A DNA stretch of 64,000 bases from JACQFK01 sp964619955. GTDB taxonomy: Bacteria; Planctomycetota; MHYJ01; JACPRB01. The stretch is from assembly GCA_964619955.1 (NCBI GenBank), contig CAZUJF010000016.1, positions 45,179 to 109,178 on the forward strand, given 5' to 3'. A model generated the notes under the pieces. That model saw nothing but the letters and a program-made list of their open reading frames with translations, searched no databases and was not told where the DNA came from. The position numbers and the translations under genes are program-made. Positions 56,483 to 64,000 of the stretch are shown here, one piece after another. Positions within the stretch are counted from its first letter, which is position 1, and each line of letters starts with the position of its first letter.

Positions 56483-59101
56483 ATGGATGATCCAAGGAGG
56501 ACCCGCATTACATCCGCACGCCGCCCGCTGCTCCTGGCCCTGCTCTTCGGCTTCCCGGCGCTGGCCGGCCAGATCTGCTGGACCCGGGTGGGTTCGGCGG
56601 TGGTCGGCGGCACCCTCGCCGCCACCGCGCTCACGTTGTCGGGGGCCATGATCGGGCTCTCCGCGGGCGCGCTGCTCGGAAGCGCGGCCGCCCGCCGCGG
56701 ACGGGGACGCCGGGCGCTCGCGGCCGTCATCGGAGCGTCCGCGGCGGCTCTGGCGCTGGTCCCGTCGCTGCTGCCCATGCTGCAGCCGCTCGAGGGGTTT
56801 CCCGTCCTCCGCAGGATCCTGGCCGCCCTCCTCCTGACCCTCGCCCATGTTCCCGCCGGCGCCGGGCTTCCCCTGCTGATCGCCCTTCCGGGCGCCTCCG
56901 GAGCGGGCGTCTACGGATTCGCCGCCCTGGGCTCCGCCGCCGGGGCCCTCCTGGGCACCTGCCTGCTCGCCCCGCTCATGGCCCTGGACCATCTGGGAGT
57001 CCTGCTCGCCGCGCCGCTGCTCCCCGCCCTCTTCCTGATCCCCAAGACCGTCTCCGCCCTGCCCGCCGCAGGCCCCGACGCCGGACCCGGCCCGGCGGAC
57101 CTGGGCCTCGCCTTCCTGCTGGGCCTGCTCGGACTCGCGGTCGAATTCCTCTGGATGCGGTCCCTCAGCTTCGCCTGGGGCTCCACCGTGGACGCCCAGG
57201 CGATGGTGAGCGCCGCGTTCGTCGGAGGGCTTTCCCTCGGCGCGATCCTCGCCTCGCGTCGGCGCGGGGGCGGCCTGGAAGCGCCCCTCGCGGGCTCGGC
57301 CCTCGCGCTCGCCGCGACGGCGCTGCTCACGCCCCTGGCCCTCGACGCCGCCTCCTTCGAGGCGCGCCTCCTCGTCGCGCTGCTGCTCGTGGGGCTCCCC
57401 GCGGCCGGCTTCGGCGCCGCCTTCGGCCGGCTGCTCGAAGCCTTCCCCGGTCCGCGCCCGGCGGGACGACTGTCCGCGTTCAACGCCGCGGGCTCCGCCG
57501 CCGGGCCGCTGCTCCTCTGGGCCGCCGCGGATCTCGTCCCGTTCCCCCCGCGCGCGCTCGCCCTGCTCGCCTGCGGCTACGCCGCGCTGATCGCCCTGCA
57601 GCCGCGCGGACCGCTTCGGGCGGCGGCCCTCGCGGGCCTGCTCGCCGCGGCGGGACTCGGGCTCGCACCGTCCGGCCCCGCGATCGAGACCTATGCCCGT
57701 TCGCCTTCGCCCCAGGCGCCGGACCTCGACGCAACGGTGCTGACGCAGCTCCGCGTCAGTCTCGGATCCACGGTGGCCGTGACGCGCTCCACGCGCTTCG
57801 GTTCCCAAGTGCTCTGGATCGACCGCGGCTTCCAGGGCGACGACTCCCCGCTCGGGCGCTTCATCCCCGCGGCCCTCGGACGGGTCCCCGTCGAGCTCCT
57901 CGGGCGCCCGCCGGCGCGGACGCTGGCCGTGGGCCTGGGCACCGGCCTGACCTTGGACGCGCTGCAGCGCGCGGGCGCGCGGGAAATCGACGCGGTGGAC
58001 CTCGACGCCGGCATCCTCGAGGCGGCCCGGGGCCCGCTGGCGGAGCTCAACGGACGCGTGCTCGACCGGGACGGCGTGCGGCGCGTCCACGCCGACGGCC
58101 GCGCCTGGCTCGCCGACACGGCGCAACGCTACGACCTCCTCGTGACCGACATGATCTTTCCCACGCTGCCCGGGGCGGGCAATCTGTTCAGCCGCGAATA
58201 CTACCGGCTCGCCCGCCGGCGGCTGACGCCGGACGGACTCTTCGTCCACTGGCTCCCCTGTTTCCTGCTCTCCCCGGAGGATCTCTCCTCGGCGGCCGCC
58301 GCCTTCCTCGAGGCCTTTCCCGACGGGAGCGCCTTCATCGGATTCGCCGGGCCGCGCCGCTTCATCCTCGGACTCGCCGGCGGGCGGGCGCCGGCCTCCC
58401 GGCGCCTCGCCCTCGGGCCCGAGCAGCTCCGCAGCCTGGCCGCGGGAGCGGCCCCGCTCCGGGACGCCGACCCCCGGCTGGAGCAGCGCAGCGCGGGATC
58501 CGGCCAGAAGGGCGCGTTCGGGTCGGAAAATCTGCGCCGCGTGCTGGATCTGGGAAAGAACCTCCTCCTGCCCGCCTGGAGCGGCGTCGCGGAGGGGGGA
58601 TTCGCGGAGCGGGACGCCGAGGAGGCGCCCCCGGGATCCCCGCAGCGACGGGAAGCCCGGGAGCGCGCGGCCGACCGCTATCGTGAGGCCGCGAGACTGT
58701 CCCCCGGGACGACGGATGCGGAGTTCCTCCTGGAAGCCCTGCTTCACGAAAGCCGCCTGGAGGCCGCGTCCGCGGCGGCGCAGGCGGGGGATTTCGAAGG
58801 CGCCTGCCGTCTCCTGCACGCGGCCGCCGCTCCCGGCCTGGCCGGCTCCCATCTCCTGCTGGCGGACCTGCTCGCCTCCCGGGGGGACCTGAAGGCCGCC
58901 GCGCGGGAGCTCGACGCGGCCGCGGCGAAAAGCCCCCGCTCCGCCGACATCCGCGTCAAACAGGCGCTGCTCGCCTTGAACGACGGCGATGCCGGCCGCG
59001 CCCGGACCGCGTTCGAGGCCGCCCTCAGGCTGCGCCCCGACCGGCCGCCGCTGTATCACACGCTCGCGCGACAGCTTGGGCTGCCGGAGCTTGTAAGGTA
59101 G
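56483..59101 (+). CDS. Spermidine synthase-like protein fused to membrane and TPR regions
   Basis: The protein has 872 residues. The N-terminal half holds about ten to twelve hydrophobic segments like a transporter-type domain. A soluble methyltransferase-fold spermidine-synthase-like domain follows (about 430-640): AVGLGTGLTLDAL, AVDLDAGILEA and VTDMIFPTLPG, where Asp residues would bind decarboxylated SAM and the polyamine. C-terminal TPR-like helices close the protein. Such fused proteins are widespread and their true reaction is often unknown. It stands divergent from the ECF-kinase pair. Confidence 0.75.
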   Translation: MDDPRRTRITSARRPLLLALLFGFPALAGQICWTRVGSAVVGGTLAATALTLSGAMIGLSAGALLGSAAARRGRGRRALAAVIGASAAALALVPSLLPMLQPLEGFPVLRRILAALLLTLAHVPAGAGLPLLIALPGASGAGVYGFAALGSAAGALLGTCLLAPLMALDHLGVLLAAPLLPALFLIPKTVSALPAAGPDAGPGPADLGLAFLLGLLGLAVEFLWMRSLSFAWGSTVDAQAMVSAAFVGGLSLGAILASRRRGGGLEAPLAGSALALAATALLTPLALDAASFEARLLVALLLVGLPAAGFGAAFGRLLEAFPGPRPAGRLSAFNAAGSAAGPLLLWAAADLVPFPPRALALLACGYAALIALQPRGPLRAAALAGLLAAAGLGLAPSGPAIETYARSPSPQAPDLDATVLTQLRVSLGSTVAVTRSTRFGSQVLWIDRGFQGDDSPLGRFIPAALGRVPVELLGRPPARTLAVGLGTGLTLDALQRAGAREIDAVDLDAGILEAARGPLAELNGRVLDRDGVRRVHADGRAWLADTAQRYDLLVTDMIFPTLPGAGNLFSREYYRLARRRLTPDGLFVHWLPCFLLSPEDLSSAAAAFLEAFPDGSAFIGFAGPRRFILGLAGGRAPASRRLALGPEQLRSLAAGAAPLRDADPRLEQRSAGSGQKGAFGSENLRRVLDLGKNLLLPAWSGVAEGGFAERDAEEAPPGSPQRREARERAADRYREAARLSPGTTDAEFLLEALLHESRLEAASAAAQAGDFEGACRLLHAAAAPGLAGSHLLLADLLASRGDLKAAARELDAAAAKSPRSADIRVKQALLALNDGDAGRARTAFEAALRLRPDRPPLYHTLARQLGLPELVR

Positions 59102-59128
59102 GACAGAGCCCGCGTTCAGGAGAACCGC

Positions 59129-61252
59129 ATGAGCTTCCTTCTCGCCGCCGCCCTCTGTGCCGCCGTCCAGGCGGAGGAACTCCGGGTCCTCCCCGCCGGC
59201 CGGACGCCCGCGGATGCGCGCCTCGCGCCCCCCAAGGACCTCGACGGCTATTTCCCCTTCGAGGTCCCGGCCACGGTGGAGGCCTGGCAGAAACGCGCCG
59301 CCGACGTAAGGCGGCGGCTCCGGGTCGCGACCGGACTCTGGCCGGAACCGGAACGGACGCCGCTGAACGCCCGCGTCCTCGGCCGCGCGGAGCGGCCGGA
59401 CTTCAGCGTCGAGCGCATCGCCTTCGAAAGCGTGCCGGGGCATTTCGTCACCGGCCTGCTCTACCGGCCGAAGGGAAGATCCGGAAAGCTGCCCGCCGTT
59501 CTGAGTCCCCACGGCCACGAGGGCCGGCTCTGGGACTACGGCGCCGCCGGCGTGCGCCGCATGATCGCGGAAGGCATGGAGCGCTTCGAGGGCTCCGGGC
59601 GCTTCCCCCAGCTCGCGCGCTGCGCCCAGCTCGCCCGCATGGGCTGCGTCGTGTTCATCCACGACATGCTCGGCTACGCGGACAGCACGCAGATCACGTC
59701 CGCGGTCGCCCACAAGTTCGCGAAGCAGCGCCCGGACTTCGACGCGCCCGACCGCTGGGGCTTCTTCGGCGTCCAGGCGGAGTCGCGGCTGCAGTCCATC
59801 CTCGGCCTCCAGGCCTGGAACGCGCTGCGCGCCCTCGACTTCATCGCGGGGCTCCCCGAGGTCGACCCCGCGCGCATCGGCGTCACGGGCAGCAGCGGCG
59901 GCGGGACCCAAACGCTGCTCGTCTGCGCGCTGGATCCCCGGCCCGTCGTCGCCTTCCCCCAGGGCATGGTCTCGACGTCGATGCAGGGCGGCTGCACCTG
60001 CGAGAACGCGTGTTACCTCCGCATCGGCACGGGCAACGTCGAATTCGCCGCGCTCTTCGCCCCCAAACCCCAGGGCATGACGGCCGCGAACGACTGGACG
60101 AAGGAGATGCTCACGAAGGGCTTCCCCGACCTGCAGCGCCTCTACGAGAAGCTCGGTGCCAAGGACCGGGTCTTCTGCCGAAACCAGGTCCACTTCCCCC
60201 ACAACTACAACTTCGTGTCGCGCGCGCTCATGTACGGCCTCTTCAACAAGCACCTCAAGCTCGGCCTGGAGGACCCCGTCCTCGAGGAGGACTTCGAGCC
60301 GCTGAAGCCGGAGGAATTCCGGATCTGGGATGCGGCGAATCCCGCGCCCGCCTCCGGCGACGACGTCGAGGCGGCGCTCCTGAAGGGCCTGGCGGCCGCC
60401 TCGGACCGGCAGCTCGCCGCGCTGAATCCGAAGGAGCGGCGCGACCTCGTCCACGGGGCCCTGGACGTCATGATCGGCCGCGGCCTGCCCGGTCCCGGCG
60501 AGGTGACCCGCGAGAAGATCGACAAGAAGGACTGCGGCTCCTATTGGCGCTTCAAGGACCTGCTGCGCGTCCCCGCGCGGGGCGAGGAACTCCCGGTGAT
60601 CTTCCTGCATCCCAAGGCGCGCGCGTGGAACGGGCGCGTCGTGGTCTGGCTCGACGGCGCCGGCAAGGCCGGGCTTTTCGGGGCGGACGGCGCGCCGGTC
60701 CCCGCCGTGAAGCGGCTCCTGGACGCGGGCAGCGCGGTGCTCGCCGGCGACCTGCTGCACCAGGGCGAATTCCTGGCGGACGGCCGGGCGCCCGCGCTGC
60801 AGCCCGTCGTGAAGAACCCGCGCGAATACGCGGGATTCACGTACGGCTACAACGACCCGCTGCTGGCGAAGCGGGTGCACGACGCGCTCACGCTGATCGC
60901 CTTCGTGAAGCACGACGAGCACGCGGCGAAGGAGCTCTGGCTGGTGGGCGCCGGCGGAGCCGGCCCCGTGGCGGCGCTCGCCCGGGCCCGGGCCGGCGGG
61001 GCGGTCTCGCAGGCCTTCATCGACACGCGCGGCTTCCGGTTCGGGGCGCTCAAGAGCTACCGCGACCCCGACTTCCTCCCGGGCGCGCTGAAGTACGGCG
61101 ACCTGCCCGCCCTGCTCGCGCTTTCGGCCCCGCAGCCGCTCACGATTCTCGGGGAGGGCGGCAAGATCCCTGCAGAGCTGGGTTCCGCCTACGCGGACGC
61201 TCCGGACGCCCTGCGCTCGCTGGCGGGGAGTCTGGAGGACGCCCTAAAGTGA
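59129..61252 (+). CDS. Secreted alpha/beta-hydrolase, acetyl-esterase-like
   Basis: The protein has 707 residues with a short signal peptide. The alpha/beta core shows the nucleophile elbow GSSGGGTQ, HGHEGRLWDY with a likely oxyanion role, and a late FPHNYNF histidine region. A second, smaller hydrolase-like half begins near residue 430 (VVVWLDGAGKAG and YGYNDPLLAKRVHDALT). The first half resembles CE7/CE15-type esterases that free acetyl or methyl-glucuronoyl groups from polysaccharides. AGGAG precedes the ATG. Its end overlaps the convergent PPK2 gene by 9 bases. Confidence 0.75.
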   Translation: MSFLLAAALCAAVQAEELRVLPAGRTPADARLAPPKDLDGYFPFEVPATVEAWQKRAADVRRRLRVATGLWPEPERTPLNARVLGRAERPDFSVERIAFESVPGHFVTGLLYRPKGRSGKLPAVLSPHGHEGRLWDYGAAGVRRMIAEGMERFEGSGRFPQLARCAQLARMGCVVFIHDMLGYADSTQITSAVAHKFAKQRPDFDAPDRWGFFGVQAESRLQSILGLQAWNALRALDFIAGLPEVDPARIGVTGSSGGGTQTLLVCALDPRPVVAFPQGMVSTSMQGGCTCENACYLRIGTGNVEFAALFAPKPQGMTAANDWTKEMLTKGFPDLQRLYEKLGAKDRVFCRNQVHFPHNYNFVSRALMYGLFNKHLKLGLEDPVLEEDFEPLKPEEFRIWDAANPAPASGDDVEAALLKGLAAASDRQLAALNPKERRDLVHGALDVMIGRGLPGPGEVTREKIDKKDCGSYWRFKDLLRVPARGEELPVIFLHPKARAWNGRVVVWLDGAGKAGLFGADGAPVPAVKRLLDAGSAVLAGDLLHQGEFLADGRAPALQPVVKNPREYAGFTYGYNDPLLAKRVHDALTLIAFVKHDEHAAKELWLVGAGGAGPVAALARARAGGAVSQAFIDTRGFRFGALKSYRDPDFLPGALKYGDLPALLALSAPQPLTILGEGGKIPAELGSAYADAPDALRSLAGSLEDALK

Positions 61253-62719
61253 GACTTCGATCCGCTTGACGATCGTCTTCAGGATCTTCAGGCGGGCGTG
61301 ATACTTGTCGTTCGCCTCGATCAGCGTCCACGGCGCATGGGACGTGCTCGTGCGGTCGATCATGTCGGACGCGGCGGCCTGGTAGGCGTCCCATTTCTTC
61401 CGGTTGCGCCAGTCCTCGGGCGTGATCTTGAACTGCTTGAAGCGCGTCTTCTCGCGCGCCTTGAAGCGGCGCAGCTGCTCGTCCTTGCTGATCTGCAGCC
61501 AGAACTTGCAGACGATGCCGCCGTGCCGGGCGATCTGCTCCTCGAAGTCGTTGATCTCCGAGTAGGCGCGCAGCCAGTCGGGCTCGCCGCAGAAACCCTC
61601 CACGCGCTCGACGAGGACCCGGCCGTACCAGCTGCGGTCATAGACGGTGAAGCGGCCGAAGCGCGGCAGGTGGCGCCAGAAGCGCCAGAGGTAGGGCTGG
61701 GCGCGCTCCTCGTCGCTGGGCGCCGCGACGGGGATGATGCGGTAGAGCCGGGGATCGAGGGCGGCGGCGACGCGGCGGATGGCGCCGCCCTTGCCCGCCG
61801 CATCCATGCCCTCGAAGACGCCGACGACCGTGCGTTTCCGGAAGTCCGGCCGGCGCACGAGCAGCGCAAGCCGCCGCTGCAGGCTGTCCATCTCGTTTTC
61901 GTAGCGCGGCTTGGGGACGGCCTGCGCGAGATCGAGGCGGTCCAGGACGCGGACCTTGTCCACGGGGGGCACGAGCGGCGGAGGGTCCGAGACCGGGGCC
62001 GCCCCCTTGGAGGCGAGCCGGCGTCGAATCGACTCGAGGATCGTCCGGCCCACGGTGACGGCCCTGAATTCGGGGTCGGAGCCCTCGACCACGATCCAGG
62101 GAGCGTGGGCGTTGCTGGTCTCCCGCAGCGTCTGCTCGCTGACCTTGATGAAGCGGTCGTATTTCTTGAAGAAGTCCCAGTCGCGCGGCTGCACCCGCCA
62201 GGCGGTGTCGGGATCGGAGGCGAGCTCCTTCAGGCGCCGCTTCTGCCGCTTCTTCGAGAGATGAAACCAGAACTTGAGGATGAGGGCGCCCTCGTCCGCG
62301 AGCATGCGTTCGAAGTGGTTGATCTCCTCGACGGACTGGACGAGGTCCCGTTCCTTGCTGCGCTTGAAGACGCGGTCGATGATGGGCTGGGTGTACCAGG
62401 AGCCGAAGAGGATGCCGATCTTGCCCTTGGGCGGGAGCGCGCGCCAGTAGCGCCAGAGGGGCGGCCGCTCCAGCTCCTCGTCGGAGGGCGTGTCGAAGGC
62501 ATGGGTGTGGATGTGGCGGGGGTCCATCCATTCGTTGAGCAGCTGGACGGTCTCGCCCTTGCCGGCGCCGCGCACGCCGGAGATGAGGATGACGACGGGA
62601 AAGCGGCCGTTCTTGGAGAGCGCGAACTGCGCGTCGAGGAGGTCGGCCCGCAGGACCGGTTCGATCTTCCGATACGCCTCCCGGCTGAGTTTGTGACCCA
62701 GTTCGGCGGACTCGAACAT
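61244..62719 (-). CDS. pap: Polyphosphate kinase 2, two-domain type (polyphosphate:AMP phosphotransferase)
   Basis: The protein has 491 residues with two PPK2 domains. The N-terminal one has GVRGAGKGETV and GSWYTQPI, with a degraded Walker B. The C-terminal one has EGMDAAGKGGA and YDRSWYGRVLVERVEGF, which are complete, so it is the catalytic domain. Two-domain enzymes transfer phosphate from polyphosphate to AMP to make ADP. It follows an 80-residue protein by 3 bases and a GDSL hydrolase on the same strand, forming a three-gene run. Confidence 0.9.
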   Translation of the reverse strand: MFESAELGHKLSREAYRKIEPVLRADLLDAQFALSKNGRFPVVILISGVRGAGKGETVQLLNEWMDPRHIHTHAFDTPSDEELERPPLWRYWRALPPKGKIGILFGSWYTQPIIDRVFKRSKERDLVQSVEEINHFERMLADEGALILKFWFHLSKKRQKRRLKELASDPDTAWRVQPRDWDFFKKYDRFIKVSEQTLRETSNAHAPWIVVEGSDPEFRAVTVGRTILESIRRRLASKGAAPVSDPPPLVPPVDKVRVLDRLDLAQAVPKPRYENEMDSLQRRLALLVRRPDFRKRTVVGVFEGMDAAGKGGAIRRVAAALDPRLYRIIPVAAPSDEERAQPYLWRFWRHLPRFGRFTVYDRSWYGRVLVERVEGFCGEPDWLRAYSEINDFEEQIARHGGIVCKFWLQISKDEQLRRFKAREKTRFKQFKITPEDWRNRKKWDAYQAAASDMIDRTSTSHAPWTLIEANDKYHARLKILKTIVKRIEVSL

Positions 62720-62722
62720 CGC

Positions 62723-62965
62723 CTATTTCTTCAGCGGCCTCTTGCCCGCCGGCGCGGCCGGCTGGATCTCGAAGACCTGGTCGATCAGGTTGAGCTGCAC
62801 CCCCTTGGCGCTGTCCCCGTCGAAACTCCACCCGAACCACTGCTTCGAGAACGTGCCCTCCTGCCACTTCCCGTCGATCATCACCCGGTATCTGCGGCGG
62901 GGGTTGATGAGGCGGGACTCGGAGGAGCTGCCCACTTCGATCTTCTTCATGCGCCGGCGTTCCAT
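62723..62965 (-). CDS. Small basic protein, unknown
   Basis: The protein has 80 residues with a charged N terminus (RRRMKKIEVGSSSESR), a beta-type core (YRVMIDGKWQEGTFSKQWFGWSF) and a Lys/Pro/Ala end. It shows no membrane segment. AGAGGG lies just before the first ATG. A second ATG five codons later is possible. It sits between the GDSL hydrolase gene (7 bases) and the PPK2 gene (3 bases), so it is co-transcribed with both. I do not recognise the family. Confidence 0.6.
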   Translation of the reverse strand: MERRRMKKIEVGSSSESRLINPRRRYRVMIDGKWQEGTFSKQWFGWSFDGDSAKGVQLNLIDQVFEIQPAAPAGKRPLKK

Positions 62966-62972
62966 GAACCCT

Positions 62973-63830
62973 CTATTTCTTCAGCCGTTCCGCGATTTCC
63001 TTCTCCAGGGCCGCCTGCAGCAGCGCCTGCACGGACTTGCCTTCCTTCGCCGCGGCGGCCTCCAGCGCGGCGAGCTGGCGCAGGGTCAGCTTCACCGAGG
63101 GGGCCAGGCTGGCCCCGCCGGGGATGTCGAGCCAGGACTCCTTCGCCTTGGCGAGCGCCGCATCGTCCAGGCCGAAGGCGCGCAGCACGCCGGCGGCCAT
63201 CATCATGTTGCCGCGGGGATTCATGTGGACGCCGTCGGAGGTCAGCAGGTTGCCGCGCTTCTGCCCGGCCTTCTCGCGTTCGGCGAGCTCCTGCTGCATG
63301 TCGGCGTTGAGGTCCGCCAGCAGGCATTTCTTGTCCTTCGCCAGCCCGCGGAGGAACTCGTTGTAGACCGCGAGCTTCTGGTTGTTCGCCTCGCCGGGAT
63401 TCTCGCCGATCATCGTCGCGGTGAGGATCACGACCTTGATGCCGGCCGCCTGGGCCCGGTCGACGATCTGGATCATGTTCTCCTTGTAGGCGTCGAGCGG
63501 GACGCCCCGGGCCCCGTGCCAGACGTCGTTGACGCCGCAGCTCACGGTCATCCACGAGGGCTTCTTGTCGAGCACGTCGCGCTGAAGCCTGGCGAGCATG
63601 TCGTTGGACTTGTGCCCGGAGATGCCCGCGCCGATCGCGGACGCGTCGACCCCGGCGCATTTCAGCCCCTGGATCACCAGGCTGACGTAGCCGGTCGGCC
63701 CCATGCCGCCCTGGGTGATCGAGTCCCCGAGGAAGGCGATTTTTTCGCCCGCCTTGACGGCGACGTCCGCGTCGGCGGCACGCGCCGCCAGACAGGTGAG
63801 CAGGATGGCCCAGGCGGATCTAGAAGTCAT
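62973..63830 (-). CDS. Secreted SGNH/GDSL-type hydrolase
   Basis: The protein has 285 residues with a short signal peptide ending near AARA. The SGNH blocks are GDSITQGG, a glycine strand in GISGHKSNDML, GVNDVWHG and the catalytic DGVHMNPRG. It removes acyl or acetyl groups from carbohydrates or lipids in the periplasm. A 14-base palindrome lies between a TACACT hexamer and the ATG and may be an operator. It heads the run with the small basic protein and PPK2. Confidence 0.9.
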   Translation of the reverse strand: MTSRSAWAILLTCLAARAADADVAVKAGEKIAFLGDSITQGGMGPTGYVSLVIQGLKCAGVDASAIGAGISGHKSNDMLARLQRDVLDKKPSWMTVSCGVNDVWHGARGVPLDAYKENMIQIVDRAQAAGIKVVILTATMIGENPGEANNQKLAVYNEFLRGLAKDKKCLLADLNADMQQELAEREKAGQKRGNLLTSDGVHMNPRGNMMMAAGVLRAFGLDDAALAKAKESWLDIPGGASLAPSVKLTLRQLAALEAAAAKEGKSVQALLQAALEKEIAERLKK

Positions 63831-63838
63831 GTCGATTC

Positions 63839-63852
63839 CCCATTCGAATGGG
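63839..63852. promoter_or_regulatory. 14-base perfect palindrome CCCATTCGAATGGG, candidate operator
   Basis: It lies 9 bases upstream of the GDSL hydrolase ATG, downstream of a possible TACACT hexamer on the minus strand, a repressor-like position. A second short palindrome GTGTACAC is next to it. Confidence 0.35.
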
Positions 63853-63951
63853 CTCTAGTGTACACACCGGACGCCCCCGCCGATACTCGAAACGAGGCGG
63901 AGATTGCTACACTTGCGGCATCCCCGAAAGAAAATGGAGACATGCTGCCGG

Positions 63952-63995
63952 TTCCGTAAACTATTGCCCTGACAATTCCGGAAATTATTGCCCTG
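63952..63995. repeat. Two imperfect 20-base direct repeats, possible insertion-sequence end
   Basis: TTCCGTAAACTATTGCCCTG (63952-63971) and TTCCGGAAATTATTGCCCTG (63976-63995) match at 18 of 20 positions with 24-base periodicity. The region is less G+C-rich than the rest. Multiple short repeats at an element edge are typical of IS21-like and some other transposable elements, but no terminal inverted repeat partner or transposase lies in the window. A GGAG-ATG with only a five-codon frame is at 63937-63959, possibly the start of an interrupted gene. Confidence 0.35.
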
Positions 63996-64000
63996 TTTCC

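Noticed and set aside
56027..60922. Minus-strand open frame of about 1,631 codons
   Set aside because: Antisense to the spermidine-synthase-like and esterase genes. Its translation is Arg/Gly/Glu-rich and low in complexity, as expected for a shadow in high-G+C DNA.
1..64000. CRISPR arrays, tRNA and rRNA genes
   Set aside because: I looked for spaced direct repeats and cloverleaf-like sequences in the intergenic regions and found none.

Overview
The window is a gene-dense, high-GC stretch of bacterial chromosome. No gap without a gene exceeds about 300 bases, and I see no tRNA, rRNA or CRISPR. The gene content points to Planctomycetota or a close PVC relative. The markers are a DUF1501 plus DUF1549/DUF1553 cytochrome pair, a DUF1552 plus DUF1592-type cytochrome pair, a PVC-type membrane-bound dehydrogenase beta-propeller, DUF1080, several ECF sigma factors, and a Ser/Thr kinase fused to TPRs next to its own sigma factor. 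The lineage is inferred from family content only.

Layout. 1-1,808: STAS protein and STAS-SpoIIE-type phosphatase. 1,902-8,906: aldolase with a short SDR-like tail, membrane glycosyltransferase, secreted esterase, DUF1080 protein, a nucleotidyltransferase pair resembling a toxin-antitoxin locus, an SUMF1-like protein and a small membrane protein. 9,103-10,868: ECF sigma factor coupled to a FecR-like protein with an extracellular Ig-like domain. 10,929-17,062: lactate permease, beta-hydroxyacid dehydrogenase, then a minus-strand cluster with an EHD/dynamin-like GTPase. 17,221-22,925: PVC propeller, lone ECF sigma factor and the DUF1552/DUF1592 pair. 23,050-26,158: CBM9-like protein and type III glutamine synthetase.

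26,354-33,233 holds a XylR-like AraC regulator divergent from a six-gene operon: UxaE-family epimerase, Zn-dehydrogenase, TIM-barrel isomerase, FucU-type mutarotase, L-galactose/L-fucose dehydrogenase-like aldo/keto reductase and COG3618 lactonase. Read together they form a nearly complete non-phosphorylative route from L-galactose (or L-fucose) to D-tagaturonate and D-fructuronate (or the deoxy analogues).

36,814-44,392 is the most unusual locus. An ECF sigma factor is coupled by a 4-base overlap to a membrane protein fusing a FecR-like anti-sigma module to a GH30-like glycosidase domain, and a secreted glycosidase follows in the same operon. A glycosidase-like lipoprotein is transcribed divergently. 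The GH30-like domain keeps the expected acid/base glutamate but appears to have serine at the nucleophile position, so it may be a glycan sensor rather than an enzyme.

44,389-63,830: chlorite-dismutase/HemQ-like protein, a very large WD40-cytochrome-DUF1549-DUF1553 protein with its DUF1501 partner, a Doc/AbrB toxin-antitoxin pair, ECF sigma plus Ser/Thr kinase-TPR, a spermidine-synthase-like membrane fusion, an esterase, a two-domain PPK2 and a GDSL hydrolase. The right edge carries a 20-base imperfect direct repeat that may be an insertion-sequence end.

Two recurring expression features stand out. At least seven gene pairs overlap by ATGA, which suggests translational coupling. About ten genes have a TAnnnT -10-like hexamer 6-9 bases before the start codon and no clear Shine-Dalgarno, which suggests leaderless or nearly leaderless mRNAs.
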